A stretch of 64,000 nt of DNA. It comes from Aeromicrobium sp. Leaf350 (GTDB lineage Bacteria; Actinomycetota; Actinomycetes; Propionibacteriales; Nocardioidaceae). A program made the translations under genes and the position numbers. Each line of letters begins with the position of its first letter. Position 1 is the first letter of the stretch. The DNA lies in contig NZ_CAKASL010000001.1 of the NCBI RefSeq assembly GCF_916858655.1, positions 1,426,001 to 1,490,000 of the forward strand, in the 5' to 3' direction. Below, in pieces: positions 16,022 through 25,087 of this stretch. The notes below the pieces were generated by a model, which was given only the letters and a program-made list of their open reading frames with translations, ran no database searches and was not told the DNA's origin.

Positions 16022-16402
16022 ATGGACGCCGAGCAGCTCGTCACCCTCGTGACGTTCCTCGCCACGTCCCTGGCCGTCGTCGCGTACCTGCGCCACGGCC
16101 TCACGGAGCTGGGCGACCGCATCGACCGGCTCGAGCAGAAGTTTGACGACAGGATCGACGCGCTCGAAGCCAGGCTCGACGCCAAGATCGACGCGGTCGA
16201 CGGGAAGTTCGACGCGAAGTTTGATCGCGTGTACGCGAAAATCGACCACGTCGAGGACTCGCTGCGGGCCGAGATGCGCGCCGGGTTCGCCGCGATCGAC
16301 TCCCGGTTCGTCGTGCTCGAGGGCCGGGTCACAGCACTCGAGGCGCGGGTCTACGACCTGGCCACGCGGCTGCCGGCCCTCGGCGCCCCCACCGACGCCT
16401 GA
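16022..16402 (+). CDS. Small membrane protein with long coiled coil
   Basis: The 126-residue product has an N-terminal membrane helix (about 3-22, LVTLVTFLATSLAVVAYL) followed by an almost unbroken heptad coiled coil (30-115; repeated DxIDxLExKFD-type units). It probably forms a parallel oligomer on the inner face of the membrane; no enzymatic motif is present. GGAGGG stands 9 nt before the ATG at 16022, while the in-frame ATG at 16013 is too close to it. It converges with the flavin oxidoreductase gene, 3 bp apart. Function unknown. Confidence 0.65.
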   Translation: MDAEQLVTLVTFLATSLAVVAYLRHGLTELGDRIDRLEQKFDDRIDALEARLDAKIDAVDGKFDAKFDRVYAKIDHVEDSLRAEMRAGFAAIDSRFVVLEGRVTALEARVYDLATRLPALGAPTDA

Positions 16403-16405
16403 CCC

Positions 16406-17368
16406 CTACCCCACGACGTCGCGCAGCAGGCGGTCCGACTCGAACAGCGCGTCACGGTCGTGCGTCGAGGTCGACGCCATGAGCTCGTCGGCACCGGTGC
16501 GCGCTGCGAGGTCGGCGAGCGCCGCCCGCACCGTGGCGGGCGACCCGGCCACGGCCTGGTCGAGCGAGCGCTCGACGCGGCGGCGCGTCTGCTGGGACCA
16601 CGGCTGCTCACGGATCGCCTCGACCGACTCCAGTGCGGGGAACGCACCGGTCTCGCGAGAGCGCGCCATGGCCCACGCCTCGGGCAGCGCGAGCTCCTTG
16701 GCGGTGGCGTCGTCGGCCGCCACCGTGACGTCGAGCGAGACCGTCACGTGCGGCTCGGCTGCATGCCGACTGGGGCGGAAGGCACGCCGGTAGCCGCCCA
16801 GGACGTCGTCGAGCTCGTCGCCCCACAGCACGGGTCCTCCCACCACGACGGGCAGGCCGAACCGCGCCGCCACCTCGGTGCCGCGGCCCGTCGCGAGCAG
16901 CGAGACCCGCACCGGATCGACCACGGGGTGGGCGGTCACGGCGGCGGTGCCGGCCACCAGGTCGAGCAGCTCGACCAGGTCGCCCTCGTAGGTGTCGTAC
17001 TCCGTCGCCCGCAGCGCAGCCCGCACGGGAGGCGTGAAGCCGAGCGACCGGCCGACGCCCAGGTCGACGCGGCCCGGGTGCAGGGCCTCGAGCATCGCGA
17101 ACTGCTCGGCCACCACGAGCGGCTGGTGGTTGGGCAGCATCACGCCGCCGGAGCCTATGCGGATGCGGGACGTCGCCGCGCCCACCGCCGCGAGCAGCAC
17201 GGCCGGGGCGCCGCTCGCGATGCCTGGCACGGCGTGGTGCTCGGCGACCCAGAACCGGTCGAGGCCGAGCTGCTCGGCGTGCACGGCACGCTCGACCGAC
17301 CCGGTCAGGCCCTCGGCCTCGGGGCGGCCCGCGCGGGTCCGGGAGCGGTCCAGCAGCGAGAGCCTCAC
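16406..17368 (-). CDS. LLM-class flavin-dependent oxidoreductase (MsnO8-like)
   Basis: The 320-residue product is a luciferase-like flavoprotein: GLDRFWVAEHHAVPGIASGAP, IRIGSGGVMLPNHQPLVVAEQFAML and HPGRVDLGVGRSLGF are the diagnostic segments of the bacterial-luciferase superfamily (FMN- or F420-dependent). The GTG start at 17368 has no upstream alternative. It is separated by 36 bp from the tadA stop on the same strand and may be co-transcribed with it. The substrate is unknown. Confidence 0.88.
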   Translation of the reverse strand: MRLSLLDRSRTRAGRPEAEGLTGSVERAVHAEQLGLDRFWVAEHHAVPGIASGAPAVLLAAVGAATSRIRIGSGGVMLPNHQPLVVAEQFAMLEALHPGRVDLGVGRSLGFTPPVRAALRATEYDTYEGDLVELLDLVAGTAAVTAHPVVDPVRVSLLATGRGTEVAARFGLPVVVGGPVLWGDELDDVLGGYRRAFRPSRHAAEPHVTVSLDVTVAADDATAKELALPEAWAMARSRETGAFPALESVEAIREQPWSQQTRRRVERSLDQAVAGSPATVRAALADLAARTGADELMASTSTHDRDALFESDRLLRDVVG

Positions 17369-17404
17369 ACCTGGGTCAACGGCGCTCGGACGACGGCTGT
17401 TCCC

Positions 17405-17854
17405 TCAGCGCTGCGCTGCGAAGAACTCCCGGAGCAACGCCCCGGACTCCTCGGCCAGCACCTCCGACACGACCTGCGGGCGGTGGTTGAGGCGACGGTC
17501 GCGGACGACGTCCCACAGCGAGCCGACGGCTCCGGCCTTGTCGTCCCAGGCTCCGAAGACGAGCGTGCCGACGCGGGCGGCGACGACCGCCCCGGCACAC
17601 ATCGTGCACGGCTCCAGCGTGACGACGAGCGTGCAGCCCTCGAGGCGCCACTCGCCCCGGGCGCGGGCCGCCTCCCGGATCGCAACCACCTCGGCGTGGC
17701 CCGTGGGGTCGGCATCGCGCTCGCGGGTGTTGCGTCCGCGGCTGATCACCGTGCCCTCCGGGTCGAGCACGACCGCACCCACGGGCACGTCGCCGGTCGC
17801 CAGGGCGGCACGCGCCTCGTCGAGCGCGAGTCGCATCGCCGCCACGTGGTCCAT
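17405..17854 (-). CDS. tadA: tRNA adenosine(34) deaminase
   Basis: The 149-residue product has the zinc deaminase signature His53-Ala-Glu55 and PCTMC (Cys83, Cys86). Length and motifs match TadA, which converts A34 to inosine in tRNA-Arg(ACG). That substrate tRNA is present in this window at 56220. The segment NHRPQVVSEVLAEE near the C-terminus is the usual tRNA-contact helix region of TadA. It is divergent from upp, with a dispersed hairpin repeat between them. Confidence 0.93.
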   Translation of the reverse strand: MDHVAAMRLALDEARAALATGDVPVGAVVLDPEGTVISRGRNTRERDADPTGHAEVVAIREAARARGEWRLEGCTLVVTLEPCTMCAGAVVAARVGTLVFGAWDDKAGAVGSLWDVVRDRRLNHRPQVVSEVLAEESGALLREFFAAQR

Positions 17855-17886
17855 CCCCCGATCGTCCCAGAACCCCGGGCCTGTCC

Positions 17887-17942
17887 GGTGGCTGAGGTGC
17901 GAGTGCCGCCTGCGGCGCGAGCCTCGAGGCCTCGTCAGCCAC
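17887..17942. repeat. Dispersed repeat family B, divergent copy
   Basis: The ends GTGGCTGA and TCAGCCAC are inverted repeats, and the interior has GAGGTGCGAG and CGAGCCTCGAGG, the vocabulary of the family best seen at 19025-19110. This copy lies directly upstream of the upp -10 element. Confidence 0.6.
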
Positions 17943-17955
17943 TACCCTCGGACCC

Positions 17956-18597
17956 ATGCAGGTCCACGTCGCCGACCATCCGCTCATCTCGCACAAGCTC
18001 ACCGTGCTGCGCGACGAGCGCACCGACTCCCCGACCTTCCGGCGTCTCGCCGAGGAGCTCGTGACGCTGCTCGCCTACGAGGCGACGCGTGACGTCCGGG
18101 TCGAGCCGGTCGAGGTGCGCACGCCGGTCGCGGCCGCGACGGGGGTCAGGCTCTCCGAGCCGCGGCCGCTCGTCGTGCCGATCCTGCGGGCCGGGCTCGG
18201 CATGCTCGAGGGCATGCAGCGCCTGCTGCCCACCGCCGAGGTCGGGTTCCTGGGCATGATCCGCAACGAGGAGACGCTCGAGGCCGACACCTACGCGGAG
18301 CGTCTGCCGGACGACCTCTCCGGTCGCCAGTGCTACGTGCTCGACCCGATGCTCGCCACGGGCGGGTCGCTGGCCGCGGCGATCGGCTTCCTCGTGAAGC
18401 GCGGCGCCGACCACATCACCGCGGTCTGCCTGCTCGCCGCACCCGAGGGCATCGAGCGCATCGAGCGCGAGCTGCAGAGCATCGGCGTTCCCGTGAACCT
18501 CGTGGTCGCGGGGGTCGACGACCGCCTCGACGAGAACGGCTACATCGTTCCCGGCCTCGGTGACGCCGGCGACCGTCTCTACGGTGTCGTCGACTGA
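17956..18597 (+). CDS. upp: Uracil phosphoribosyltransferase
   Basis: The 213-residue product aligns in layout with bacterial [28 protein letters not shown] at the N-terminus, [14 protein letters not shown], the PRPP-binding loop [17 protein letters not shown], and the uracil-binding C-terminus [23 protein letters not shown]. It makes UMP from uracil and PRPP in pyrimidine salvage. No Shine-Dalgarno is evident; TACCCT at 17943-17948 ends 7 nt before the ATG, suggesting a leaderless mRNA. Confidence 0.97.
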   Translation: MQVHVADHPLISHKLTVLRDERTDSPTFRRLAEELVTLLAYEATRDVRVEPVEVRTPVAAATGVRLSEPRPLVVPILRAGLGMLEGMQRLLPTAEVGFLGMIRNEETLEADTYAERLPDDLSGRQCYVLDPMLATGGSLAAAIGFLVKRGADHITAVCLLAAPEGIERIERELQSIGVPVNLVVAGVDDRLDENGYIVPGLGDAGDRLYGVVD

Positions 18598-18684
18598 TCG
18601 CGCTCCCGCGCGCGTTCCCACGTGCCGCCGCACCAACCGCCTGACAGTCTGAGGACGAAACATCCCGCAGACGAAAGGCCCCTC

Positions 18685-19005
18685 ATGATCGTCATCACCG
18701 CCAAGTTCCGCGTGAAGGCCGAGCACGCCGACAACTGGCCCGAGATCGCCCGCGCGTTCACCGAGGCGACCCGCGCCGAGCCGGGGAACCACTGGTACGA
18801 CTGGTCGCGCAGCATCGAGGACCCGCAGGAGTACGTGCTGCTCGAGGCCTTCGACGACGACGCCGCCGGAGCGCACGTGAACAGCGACCACTTCAAGCAG
18901 GCGCAGGCCGACCTGCCGCCCTACCTGGAGGAGACGCCGCGCATCATCAACGGCGTCCTGCCGATCGACGGCTGGTCCGAGCTCGGCGAGCTCGCGGTCG
19001 ACTGA
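18685..19005 (+). CDS. Antibiotic-biosynthesis-monooxygenase-fold (ABM) protein, YgiN-like
   Basis: The 106-residue product is one dimeric alpha-beta barrel domain: IVITAKFRVKAEHADNWPEI, GNHWYDWSRSIEDPQEYVLLEAFDDDAAGAHVNSDHFKQA. This is the standard ABM pattern, with the HxxSxHF-like segment around residues 66-72. Such proteins act as small quinol monooxygenases or aldehyde/hydroxyquinone-handling enzymes. AAAGG lies 6 nt before the ATG at 18685. It converges with pntB across a large hairpin repeat. Confidence 0.85.
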   Translation: MIVITAKFRVKAEHADNWPEIARAFTEATRAEPGNHWYDWSRSIEDPQEYVLLEAFDDDAAGAHVNSDHFKQAQADLPPYLEETPRIINGVLPIDGWSELGELAVD

Positions 19006-19024
19006 GCACTGCTGGCTGAGCTGA

Positions 19025-19110
19025 GGTTTCGAGGCTCGGCCGCGAACGGCCTCGCACCTCAACCACCGGTGGTTGAGGTGCGAGGAGCTCCAGCGACGAG
19101 CCTCGAAACC
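19025..19110. repeat. Dispersed repeat family B, full nested palindrome
   Basis: GGTTTCGAGGCTCG (19025-19038) pairs with CGAGCCTCGAAACC (19097-19110). Inside lies a perfect 34-bp palindrome (19051-19084) with 17-base arms that begin CTCGCACCTCAACCACC. The element sits between two convergent genes and could stop transcription from both sides. Confidence 0.85.
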
Positions 19111-19129
19111 CTGCCGGCCCGGAATCGGG

Positions 19130-20518
19130 TCAGAGCGCGCGGAGGATGTCCTCGACGCGGTCCTTCGCGTCACCGAACAGCATCTGCGTGTTGTCGCGGA
19201 AGAACAGCGGGTTCTGCACGCCCGCGTAGCCGGCGGCCATCGAGCGCTTGAACACGATGACGTTCTCGGCCTCCCACACGTGCAGCACGGGCATGCCGGC
19301 GATGGGGCTGCTCGGGTCCTCGGACGCGGCCGGGTTGACCGTGTCGTTGGCGCCGATGACCAGCACGACCGACGTCGACGCGAAGTCGTCGTTGATCTCG
19401 TCCATCTCGAGCACGATGTCGTACGGCACCTTGGCCTCGGCCAGCAGCACGTTCATGTGGCCGGGCAGACGACCTGCGACCGGGTGGATGCCGAAGCGCA
19501 CCTCGACGCCGCGCTCGCGCAGCTTCTTGGTGAGGTCGGCGACCGGGTACTGCGCCTGCGCGACCGCCATGCCGTAGCCCGGCGTGATGATGACGCTCGA
19601 GGCGTTCGTGAGCAGCTCCGCGGTGTCCTGCGCGGTGATCTCGCGGTGCTCGCCGTACTCGGTGTCGTCGCCGCCCTTGGCCTCGATGCCGAAGCCGCCG
19701 GCGATGACGGAGATGAACGAGCGGTTCATCGCCTTGCACATGATGTAGCTCAGGTACGCACCCGACGAGCCGACGAGGGCGCCTGTGACGATCAGCAGGT
19801 CGTTGTTGAGCAGGAAGCCCGCCGCGGCGGCCGCCCAGCCCGAGTAGCTGTTGAGCATCGACACGACGACCGGCATGTCGCCGCCGCCGATCGAGGCCAC
19901 GAGGTGCCAGCCGAGCGCCAGCGCCACGATCGTCACGAGGATCAGCAGCCACAGCGCGGGGCTGATGACGAACCAGACCGTCAGCACGACGAACAGGCCG
20001 AGGGCACCCAGGTTCAGCAGGTTCTTGCCGGGCAGCACGAGCGGCGCAGAGCTGATCTTCGCCGACAGCTTGAGGTTGGCGACGATCGATCCCGTGAACG
20101 TCACGGCACCGATGAACACGCCGATGAAGACCTCGGCGTTGTGGATGTCCTCCAGCGACTGCGACGGGAACGAGCCGTGCTCGAGGTAGCCGTTCCAGCC
20201 GACGAGCACCGCGGCGAGGCCGACGAAGCTGTGCAGCAGGGCGATGAGCTCGGGCATGCCGGTCATCTCGACGATGCGGGCTCGCCAGAGGCCGATCGCG
20301 CCACCGATCGCGACGGCGACCAGCAGCAGCACGATGCCGAGCGCCTCGGCGCCGTCGATCGCGGCGATGATCGTGGCACCCAGGGCGATCGTCATGCCCG
20401 CGATGCCGAAGACGACGCCCGACCGGGCGGTCTCGTGCTTGCTCAGTCCGGCCAGGCTCAGGATGAAGAGCAGGGCCGCGACGATGTAGGCCGCTGTGGC
20501 GGCAGATTCGACAGTCAT
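19130..20518 (-). CDS. pntB: NAD(P) transhydrogenase subunit beta
   Basis: The 462-residue product has about nine membrane helices (residues 5-270) and a C-terminal NADP(H)-binding domain III (about 290-460) with the signatures [54 protein letters not shown] and [18 protein letters not shown]. With PntA it couples proton entry to hydride transfer from NADH to NADP+. The ATG lies 3 bp after the pntA stop, so both are one transcript. It ends against the family B hairpin. Confidence 0.97.
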   Translation of the reverse strand: MTVESAATAAYIVAALLFILSLAGLSKHETARSGVVFGIAGMTIALGATIIAAIDGAEALGIVLLLVAVAIGGAIGLWRARIVEMTGMPELIALLHSFVGLAAVLVGWNGYLEHGSFPSQSLEDIHNAEVFIGVFIGAVTFTGSIVANLKLSAKISSAPLVLPGKNLLNLGALGLFVVLTVWFVISPALWLLILVTIVALALGWHLVASIGGGDMPVVVSMLNSYSGWAAAAAGFLLNNDLLIVTGALVGSSGAYLSYIMCKAMNRSFISVIAGGFGIEAKGGDDTEYGEHREITAQDTAELLTNASSVIITPGYGMAVAQAQYPVADLTKKLRERGVEVRFGIHPVAGRLPGHMNVLLAEAKVPYDIVLEMDEINDDFASTSVVLVIGANDTVNPAASEDPSSPIAGMPVLHVWEAENVIVFKRSMAAGYAGVQNPLFFRDNTQMLFGDAKDRVEDILRAL

Positions 20519-20521
20519 GGA

Positions 20522-22138
20522 TCAGCCCTTCGAGAACATGCTGAGCATGCGTCGGGTCACGGCGAAACCGCCGAAGACGTTGATGCTGGCCAGCAGCACG
20601 GCGACGAACGCGAGCAGCTGGATCGCGAGGTCGTCGCTCGTGATCTGCACGAGGGCGCCGACCACGATGATGCCGCTGATCGCGTTCGTGACGCTCATGA
20701 GCGGCGTGTGCAGCGCGTGGTGCACCTTGCCGATCACGTAGTAGCCGATCACGATCGAGAGCACCAGCACGGTGAAGTGCTGCGGCAGCGGCTGCGGCGC
20801 GAACGCGTTCACGAGGAACAGCGCGAGCACGCCGACCGCGATCAGCAGGCCCTTCGCGAGCGGGGTGGCCTTGGCCTTCTCCGGCACCGGCTCGGGAGCC
20901 TTGGCGGGGGCGGCAGCCGGGGCCGCGGAGACCTGCACGGCCGGTGGGGGCCACGTGGTCTCACCGTCACGCACCACCGTCACGCCGCGCTGCACGACGT
21001 CCTCGAAGTCCAGGACGAGGCGGCCGTCCTTCTCGGGCGTCAGCAGCTTGAGCAGGTTCACGAGGTTCGTGCCGTAGAGCTGCGAGGCCTGCGTGGGCAG
21101 GCGGCCCGCCAGGTCGGTGTAGCCGAGGATCGTGACCCCGTTGGCGGTGACGACCTTCTCGCCCGCGACGGAGCCGGCGACGTTGCCGCCCTGCGCCGCG
21201 GCCATGTCGACCACGACGCTGCCCGGCTTCATCGAGGCGATGTCGGCCTCGGTCAGCAGGCGAGGCGCGGCGCGGCCGGGGATCAGCGCGGTCGTGATGA
21301 CGATGTCGACGTCGGCGGCCTGCTCGGAGTAGATCTCCGCGGCGCGGCGGTCGTAGTCCTCGCTCGTGGCCTTGGCGTAGCCGTCGGTCGACTCCTCGAC
21401 CTCGACGTCCACCTTGAGGTACTCGCCGCCGATCGACTTGACCTGGTCGGCGACCTCGGGGCGCGGGTCGGTGGCGCGCACGACGGCACCGAGGCTCGAC
21501 GCGGCGCCGATCGCGGCCAGGCCGGCCACGCCGGCGCCCGCGACGAGCACCTTCGCCGGCGGGACCTTGCCCGCGGCGGTGACCTGGCCCGTGAAGAAGC
21601 GGCCGAACTCGTGGGCGGCCTCGACGACGGCGCGGTAGCCCGCGATGTTCGCCATCGAGCTCAGCACGTCCATCGACTGCGCGCGCGAGATGCGCGGGAC
21701 GGCGTCCATCGCGAGCACCGTCAGGCTGCGCTGCGACAGCGCGGCGAGGAGCTCGGGGTTCAGCGCCGGGGCGATGAAGCTCGCCACGACCGCGTCGTCC
21801 TTGAGCTGGGCGATCTCCCCCGTGCTCGGCGCGTTGACCTTCAGCACCACGTCGGCGCCCCAGGCCGTGGCCGTGTCGGTGACCTCGGCTCCGGCCTCGG
21901 CGTACGCGTCGTCGGTGAAGGCCGACTTCGCGCCGGCCCCCGACTCGACGACGACGCGGTAGCCGATCTTGACCAGCTGGACGACCGTGGCCGGCGTTCC
22001 CGCCACCCGGGTCTCGCCGGGCGCGGTCTCCGTGACGACTCCGATGACGGAGCCGATCTCGGGGCCTGCGCTGCTATCGGGTGCTGTGTCAGGTGCCGCG
22101 CCGGGCGCGGTCTCCTGCGACTCGATCTCGTCTGTCAT
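20522..22138 (-). CDS. pntA: NAD(P) transhydrogenase subunit alpha (fused form)
   Basis: The 538-residue product joins the NAD(H)-binding domain I (about 25-400; KVLVAGAGVAGLAAIGAASSLGA, RATDPRPEVADQVKSIGGEYL) with a linker rich in Ala/Pro (about 405-430) and four membrane helices of domain II (435-530). This is the fused E. coli-type PntA; many actinobacteria split it into PntAA and PntAB. An N-terminal extension of about 25 acidic residues precedes domain I. TAACGT ends 7 nt before the ATG on the minus strand and no Shine-Dalgarno is seen, so a leaderless start is likely. Confidence 0.96.
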   Translation of the reverse strand: MTDEIESQETAPGAAPDTAPDSSAGPEIGSVIGVVTETAPGETRVAGTPATVVQLVKIGYRVVVESGAGAKSAFTDDAYAEAGAEVTDTATAWGADVVLKVNAPSTGEIAQLKDDAVVASFIAPALNPELLAALSQRSLTVLAMDAVPRISRAQSMDVLSSMANIAGYRAVVEAAHEFGRFFTGQVTAAGKVPPAKVLVAGAGVAGLAAIGAASSLGAVVRATDPRPEVADQVKSIGGEYLKVDVEVEESTDGYAKATSEDYDRRAAEIYSEQAADVDIVITTALIPGRAAPRLLTEADIASMKPGSVVVDMAAAQGGNVAGSVAGEKVVTANGVTILGYTDLAGRLPTQASQLYGTNLVNLLKLLTPEKDGRLVLDFEDVVQRGVTVVRDGETTWPPPAVQVSAAPAAAPAKAPEPVPEKAKATPLAKGLLIAVGVLALFLVNAFAPQPLPQHFTVLVLSIVIGYYVIGKVHHALHTPLMSVTNAISGIIVVGALVQITSDDLAIQLLAFVAVLLASINVFGGFAVTRRMLSMFSKG

Positions 22139-22321
22139 TCGGCGAACGTTACCCGTTTGTAATCGGGGCCGGACGTCGGTGCGACGCGCGTCACACGCCG
22201 AGCGTCACGGAGGGCCGGATCCGCGGCTGCGGTGCGTCGTCCACAGCCTCGTCGCCGACGAGGTGACCCTGTCGGCGCCCACGCCGAGGGTGGCGTTCCT
22301 CGGGTGGGCCGGTGTGCTCCG
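22139..22321. other. Intergenic region upstream of pntA
   Basis: This 183-bp gap carries the pntA promoter (TAACGT near the ATG) and the region downstream of the STAS-protein gene. No gene or clear hairpin is visible. Confidence 0.4.
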
Positions 22322-22690
22322 TCAGCTGGAGCGCAGGGCCGACTCGAGGTCCGGGTGGATGTCGAAGACGTCCTCCATGCCCGTGATCGTCAGCACCCGC
22401 TTCACGACGGAGTTGGCGCCGGCGACCCGGAACGAGCCGGCGTCGCGCACGACCTTCCAGGCTCCGACCAGCGCGGCCAGGCCTGAGGAGTCCATGAAGT
22501 CGACGCGGGTCATGTCGACCACGACGTCCTCGTTGCCCGAGGGCAGGCCCTCGAGCAGGTCGGTGCGCAGACGCCTCGACGTCTCCAGGTCGATGTCCCC
22601 GACGAGACCGAACACGACGCGACCGTCGCGCTCCTCCCGCGAGACGGTGAGGGGAGCCCGACTCGTGTCGTCGGCGGGTGGTGCACTCAT
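22322..22690 (-). CDS. STAS-domain anti-sigma-factor antagonist (RsbV/SpoIIAA-like)
   Basis: The 122-residue product is a single STAS domain. The phosphoacceptor motif is DFMDSSGLAALVGAW, with the target serine in DSSGL around residue 69. In partner-switching systems the unphosphorylated protein binds an anti-sigma kinase and frees the sigma factor, and a PP2C phosphatase removes the phosphate. Its ATG overlaps the stop of the phytochrome-phosphatase gene (ATGA), so sensor/phosphatase and substrate are probably made together. No kinase or sigma gene is adjacent. Confidence 0.9.
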   Translation of the reverse strand: MSAPPADDTSRAPLTVSREERDGRVVFGLVGDIDLETSRRLRTDLLEGLPSGNEDVVVDMTRVDFMDSSGLAALVGAWKVVRDAGSFRVAGANSVVKRVLTITGMEDVFDIHPDLESALRSS

Positions 22691-24996
22691 GAGCGGTCCT
22701 TCGGGTCGGGCGGTGTGTTGACGGAGGGTGCAGGAACAGAGGTGCGGCGCAGGGCAACGACGGTCAGGTCGTCGTCCATCGTGCCCGGAACGGCCTCGAG
22801 GAGTCCATCCACCCAGTCGACGAGTGGTCGGTCACGATGAACCTCGGCAGCACTGGTGCGCAGCTGGTCGACGGACTCGTCCAGGACGACGCCCCGACGT
22901 TCGACCAGGCCGTCGGTGAACAGGAGCAGCACCTCGCCCGGCGCCAGCACCAGCCGGTCGGTGCGGGCGTTGCCGAGGGCTGCCCCGAGGAGCGGACGAC
23001 CGGTCGTGGGCTGCTGCTCGACCGCGCCGGGGCGAACCACGAGAGCTGCCGGGTGACCGGCATTCGCCAGCTCGACCGCGCCCGAGGCCAGGTCGACGAC
23101 CCCCATCAGCACGGTGGCGGTGCGGCCCGGGAGCACGTCCGCGACGAAGTGGTCGAGCCGGTCCAGCGTGGCCGCCGGCGAGTAGCCGTCGATGGCGTAC
23201 GCGCGCAGGGCCGTGCGGATCTGGGCCATCGCGGTCGCCGCCTCCACGCCGTGGCCGGCGACGTCGCCCACCACGAGGCACACGCGTCCGCCCGGGAGGT
23301 CGAAGACGTCCCACCAGTCGCCACCCAGCTGGATGTCGGCCGCGGGCCGGTACCGCGCCAGGAGGTCGAAGCCCGGCAGCTCGGGCGCCTCGTCCGGCAC
23401 GATGGCCCGTTGCAGCGACTCCGCCACGGCCATGTGCTCGCGAGAACGACGCACGAGCTCGTGCGAGACGGTGCTGCGCAGGCGGTTCGCGACCTCGAGC
23501 TGCCACGGCTCCCACGGCTGGCTGTGGTCACGGACGACCTCACGCCACCGGTCGAACGACTTGCGCGGGCTGAGTCGCACGTCAGGCCCCTCGGCAGCGG
23601 CGAGCTCCTTGTTGCGCGGGTCACCGCCCCAGTCGACGACGTGCAGCTGGGCCGGGCGCACCCACATCATCCAGCGGTCGGCGCTGTTGCTGATGACGAG
23701 CGCACCGGCTGCGGTGTCGGAGACCGTGGCGAGCGTCGGGTCGAGCTCGGCCAGGTGGTTCGAGGCCGTGGCCGAGCCGTCGTCGGAGCGCAGCAGCGCG
23801 GCGATGCGGTGCAGGTCCTCCGGCGCAGGCACGACCCCCGCGGTCAGCAGGCGGTCGTTGACCCACACGGCGGCACCTCCGGCACCCACCAGGTCGAGCG
23901 TCGCGGGGTCGGCCATCATCACGTCGTGCACCGGGCTGCTGTCGGCGCCGAGGCGGGTGACCAGGGCCGAGAGCTCGGTCGTGGCCAGCAGCTCGTCGAT
24001 CCGGCTGTCGGCCCGCTGGCGGTCCTCGATCAGCTGCGACCCGGTCTGGCCGAGGAACTCGGTGGCGCTGCGCACGTCGAAGGAGACGTGGTGCGGACCC
24101 GAGTAGTGGTGGCACGCCACGAGGCCCCAGAGGCGTCCCTCGGAGATCATCGAGACCGACATCGACGCCGTGACGCCCATGTTGGTCAGGTACTCGACGT
24201 GGATCGGCGAGACGCTGCGCAGCGTCGAGTGCGACAGGTCGAGCGGTTCGCCCGTCGACGGGTCGAGCACGGGGTCGAGCGGCACCGGGGTGTAGCCGAT
24301 GTCGGCGATCAGCCGTGTCCAGTTGACGGTGTAGAGGCGGCGCGCCTGCGCCGGGATGTCGGTCGAGGGGTAGTGCAGGCCGAGGAACGAGTTGAGGTCG
24401 GGCCGCCGGTCCTCGGCGACCACCTCACCGTTCCAGAGCTCGTCGAAGCGGTACACCATGACGCGGTCGAAGCCCGTCAGCGTGCGGATCTCGGTGGCCA
24501 GCTGGTCGCACAGCTCGGTGACGGACCGGGCCTGCGCGAGGCGGCCCACCGCGGTGCGGGCGGTGCGGTACGACACGACCTGGCCCGCTCCGCCGACGGG
24601 CTCCAGCTCCACCACGATGCGGTCGCCCGAGTGGTGCACCACGACGTCGACGGCCGATCGCCCGAGCAGGCCACCCCCGGGCACCCGCACGCGACGGGCG
24701 ACGAAGAGGTCGTCGTCGGCGATGGCCTGGCGCACCGCGGCGGCGGCCTCGCGTCCGATCACGTCGTGCAGCTGCTGGCCACGCACCTCGTCGACGGTCC
24801 GGCCCAGCATCTCCGGCGCGTTCGCCGAGACGACCTCGACCCGCTCCGCGACGTCGGCGGCGAGCAGCAGACCGTGCGGCTGGATCGCGCCAGGCACGTG
24901 GATCGGCTCGCGGTCACACGTGCTGAGACTTGGTGTCTCGTACGCCGGCGTGTGTTCCGACAGGGGGAGGCTCACAGGGTCCCTTCGAGTCTTCAT
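22687..24996 (-). CDS. Bacteriophytochrome with C-terminal SpoIIE/PP2C phosphatase
   Basis: The 769-residue product reads PAS (about 20-135), GAF (150-325), PHY (345-510), SpoIIE-type PP2C phosphatase (525-755). The biliverdin-attachment Cys27 precedes REPIHVPGAIQPHG. The chromophore-pocket Asp213 (HYPSTDIP), His266 (IHVEYLTNMGV) and His296 (ACHHY) are present, and the PHY tongue has PRKSFDRW. Metal-binding acidic residues of the phosphatase are Asp560 (GGDWWD), Asp578 (VGDVAGHG) and the DDDLTVV segment near 741. It should switch between red and far-red states and control dephosphorylation of the STAS protein encoded just downstream. Start uncertain: an in-frame GTG at 24975 has a better ribosome site (AAGGGA). 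Confidence 0.92.
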   Translation of the reverse strand: MKTRRDPVSLPLSEHTPAYETPSLSTCDREPIHVPGAIQPHGLLLAADVAERVEVVSANAPEMLGRTVDEVRGQQLHDVIGREAAAAVRQAIADDDLFVARRVRVPGGGLLGRSAVDVVVHHSGDRIVVELEPVGGAGQVVSYRTARTAVGRLAQARSVTELCDQLATEIRTLTGFDRVMVYRFDELWNGEVVAEDRRPDLNSFLGLHYPSTDIPAQARRLYTVNWTRLIADIGYTPVPLDPVLDPSTGEPLDLSHSTLRSVSPIHVEYLTNMGVTASMSVSMISEGRLWGLVACHHYSGPHHVSFDVRSATEFLGQTGSQLIEDRQRADSRIDELLATTELSALVTRLGADSSPVHDVMMADPATLDLVGAGGAAVWVNDRLLTAGVVPAPEDLHRIAALLRSDDGSATASNHLAELDPTLATVSDTAAGALVISNSADRWMMWVRPAQLHVVDWGGDPRNKELAAAEGPDVRLSPRKSFDRWREVVRDHSQPWEPWQLEVANRLRSTVSHELVRRSREHMAVAESLQRAIVPDEAPELPGFDLLARYRPAADIQLGGDWWDVFDLPGGRVCLVVGDVAGHGVEAATAMAQIRTALRAYAIDGYSPAATLDRLDHFVADVLPGRTATVLMGVVDLASGAVELANAGHPAALVVRPGAVEQQPTTGRPLLGAALGNARTDRLVLAPGEVLLLFTDGLVERRGVVLDESVDQLRTSAAEVHRDRPLVDWVDGLLEAVPGTMDDDLTVVALRRTSVPAPSVNTPPDPKDRS

Positions 24997-25087
24997 CCGC
25001 CTGGGTGCACAACCGGTAGCTTGATCTTAGGCGGTCGAGGTCTGTTCGTCAGCACCCGTGCCCCTCACGGGGTCGCGGACCGACCCG

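Noticed and set aside
19025-19110. CRISPR-like array
   Set aside because: The repeated segments are palindromic arms of one hairpin, with no regular spacers; no cas genes are present.
19073-22162. Open frame of 1,029 codons on the plus strand
   Set aside because: Antisense to pntB and pntA, which have complete domain signatures. The translation is Asp/Arg/His-rich with no fold-like pattern.
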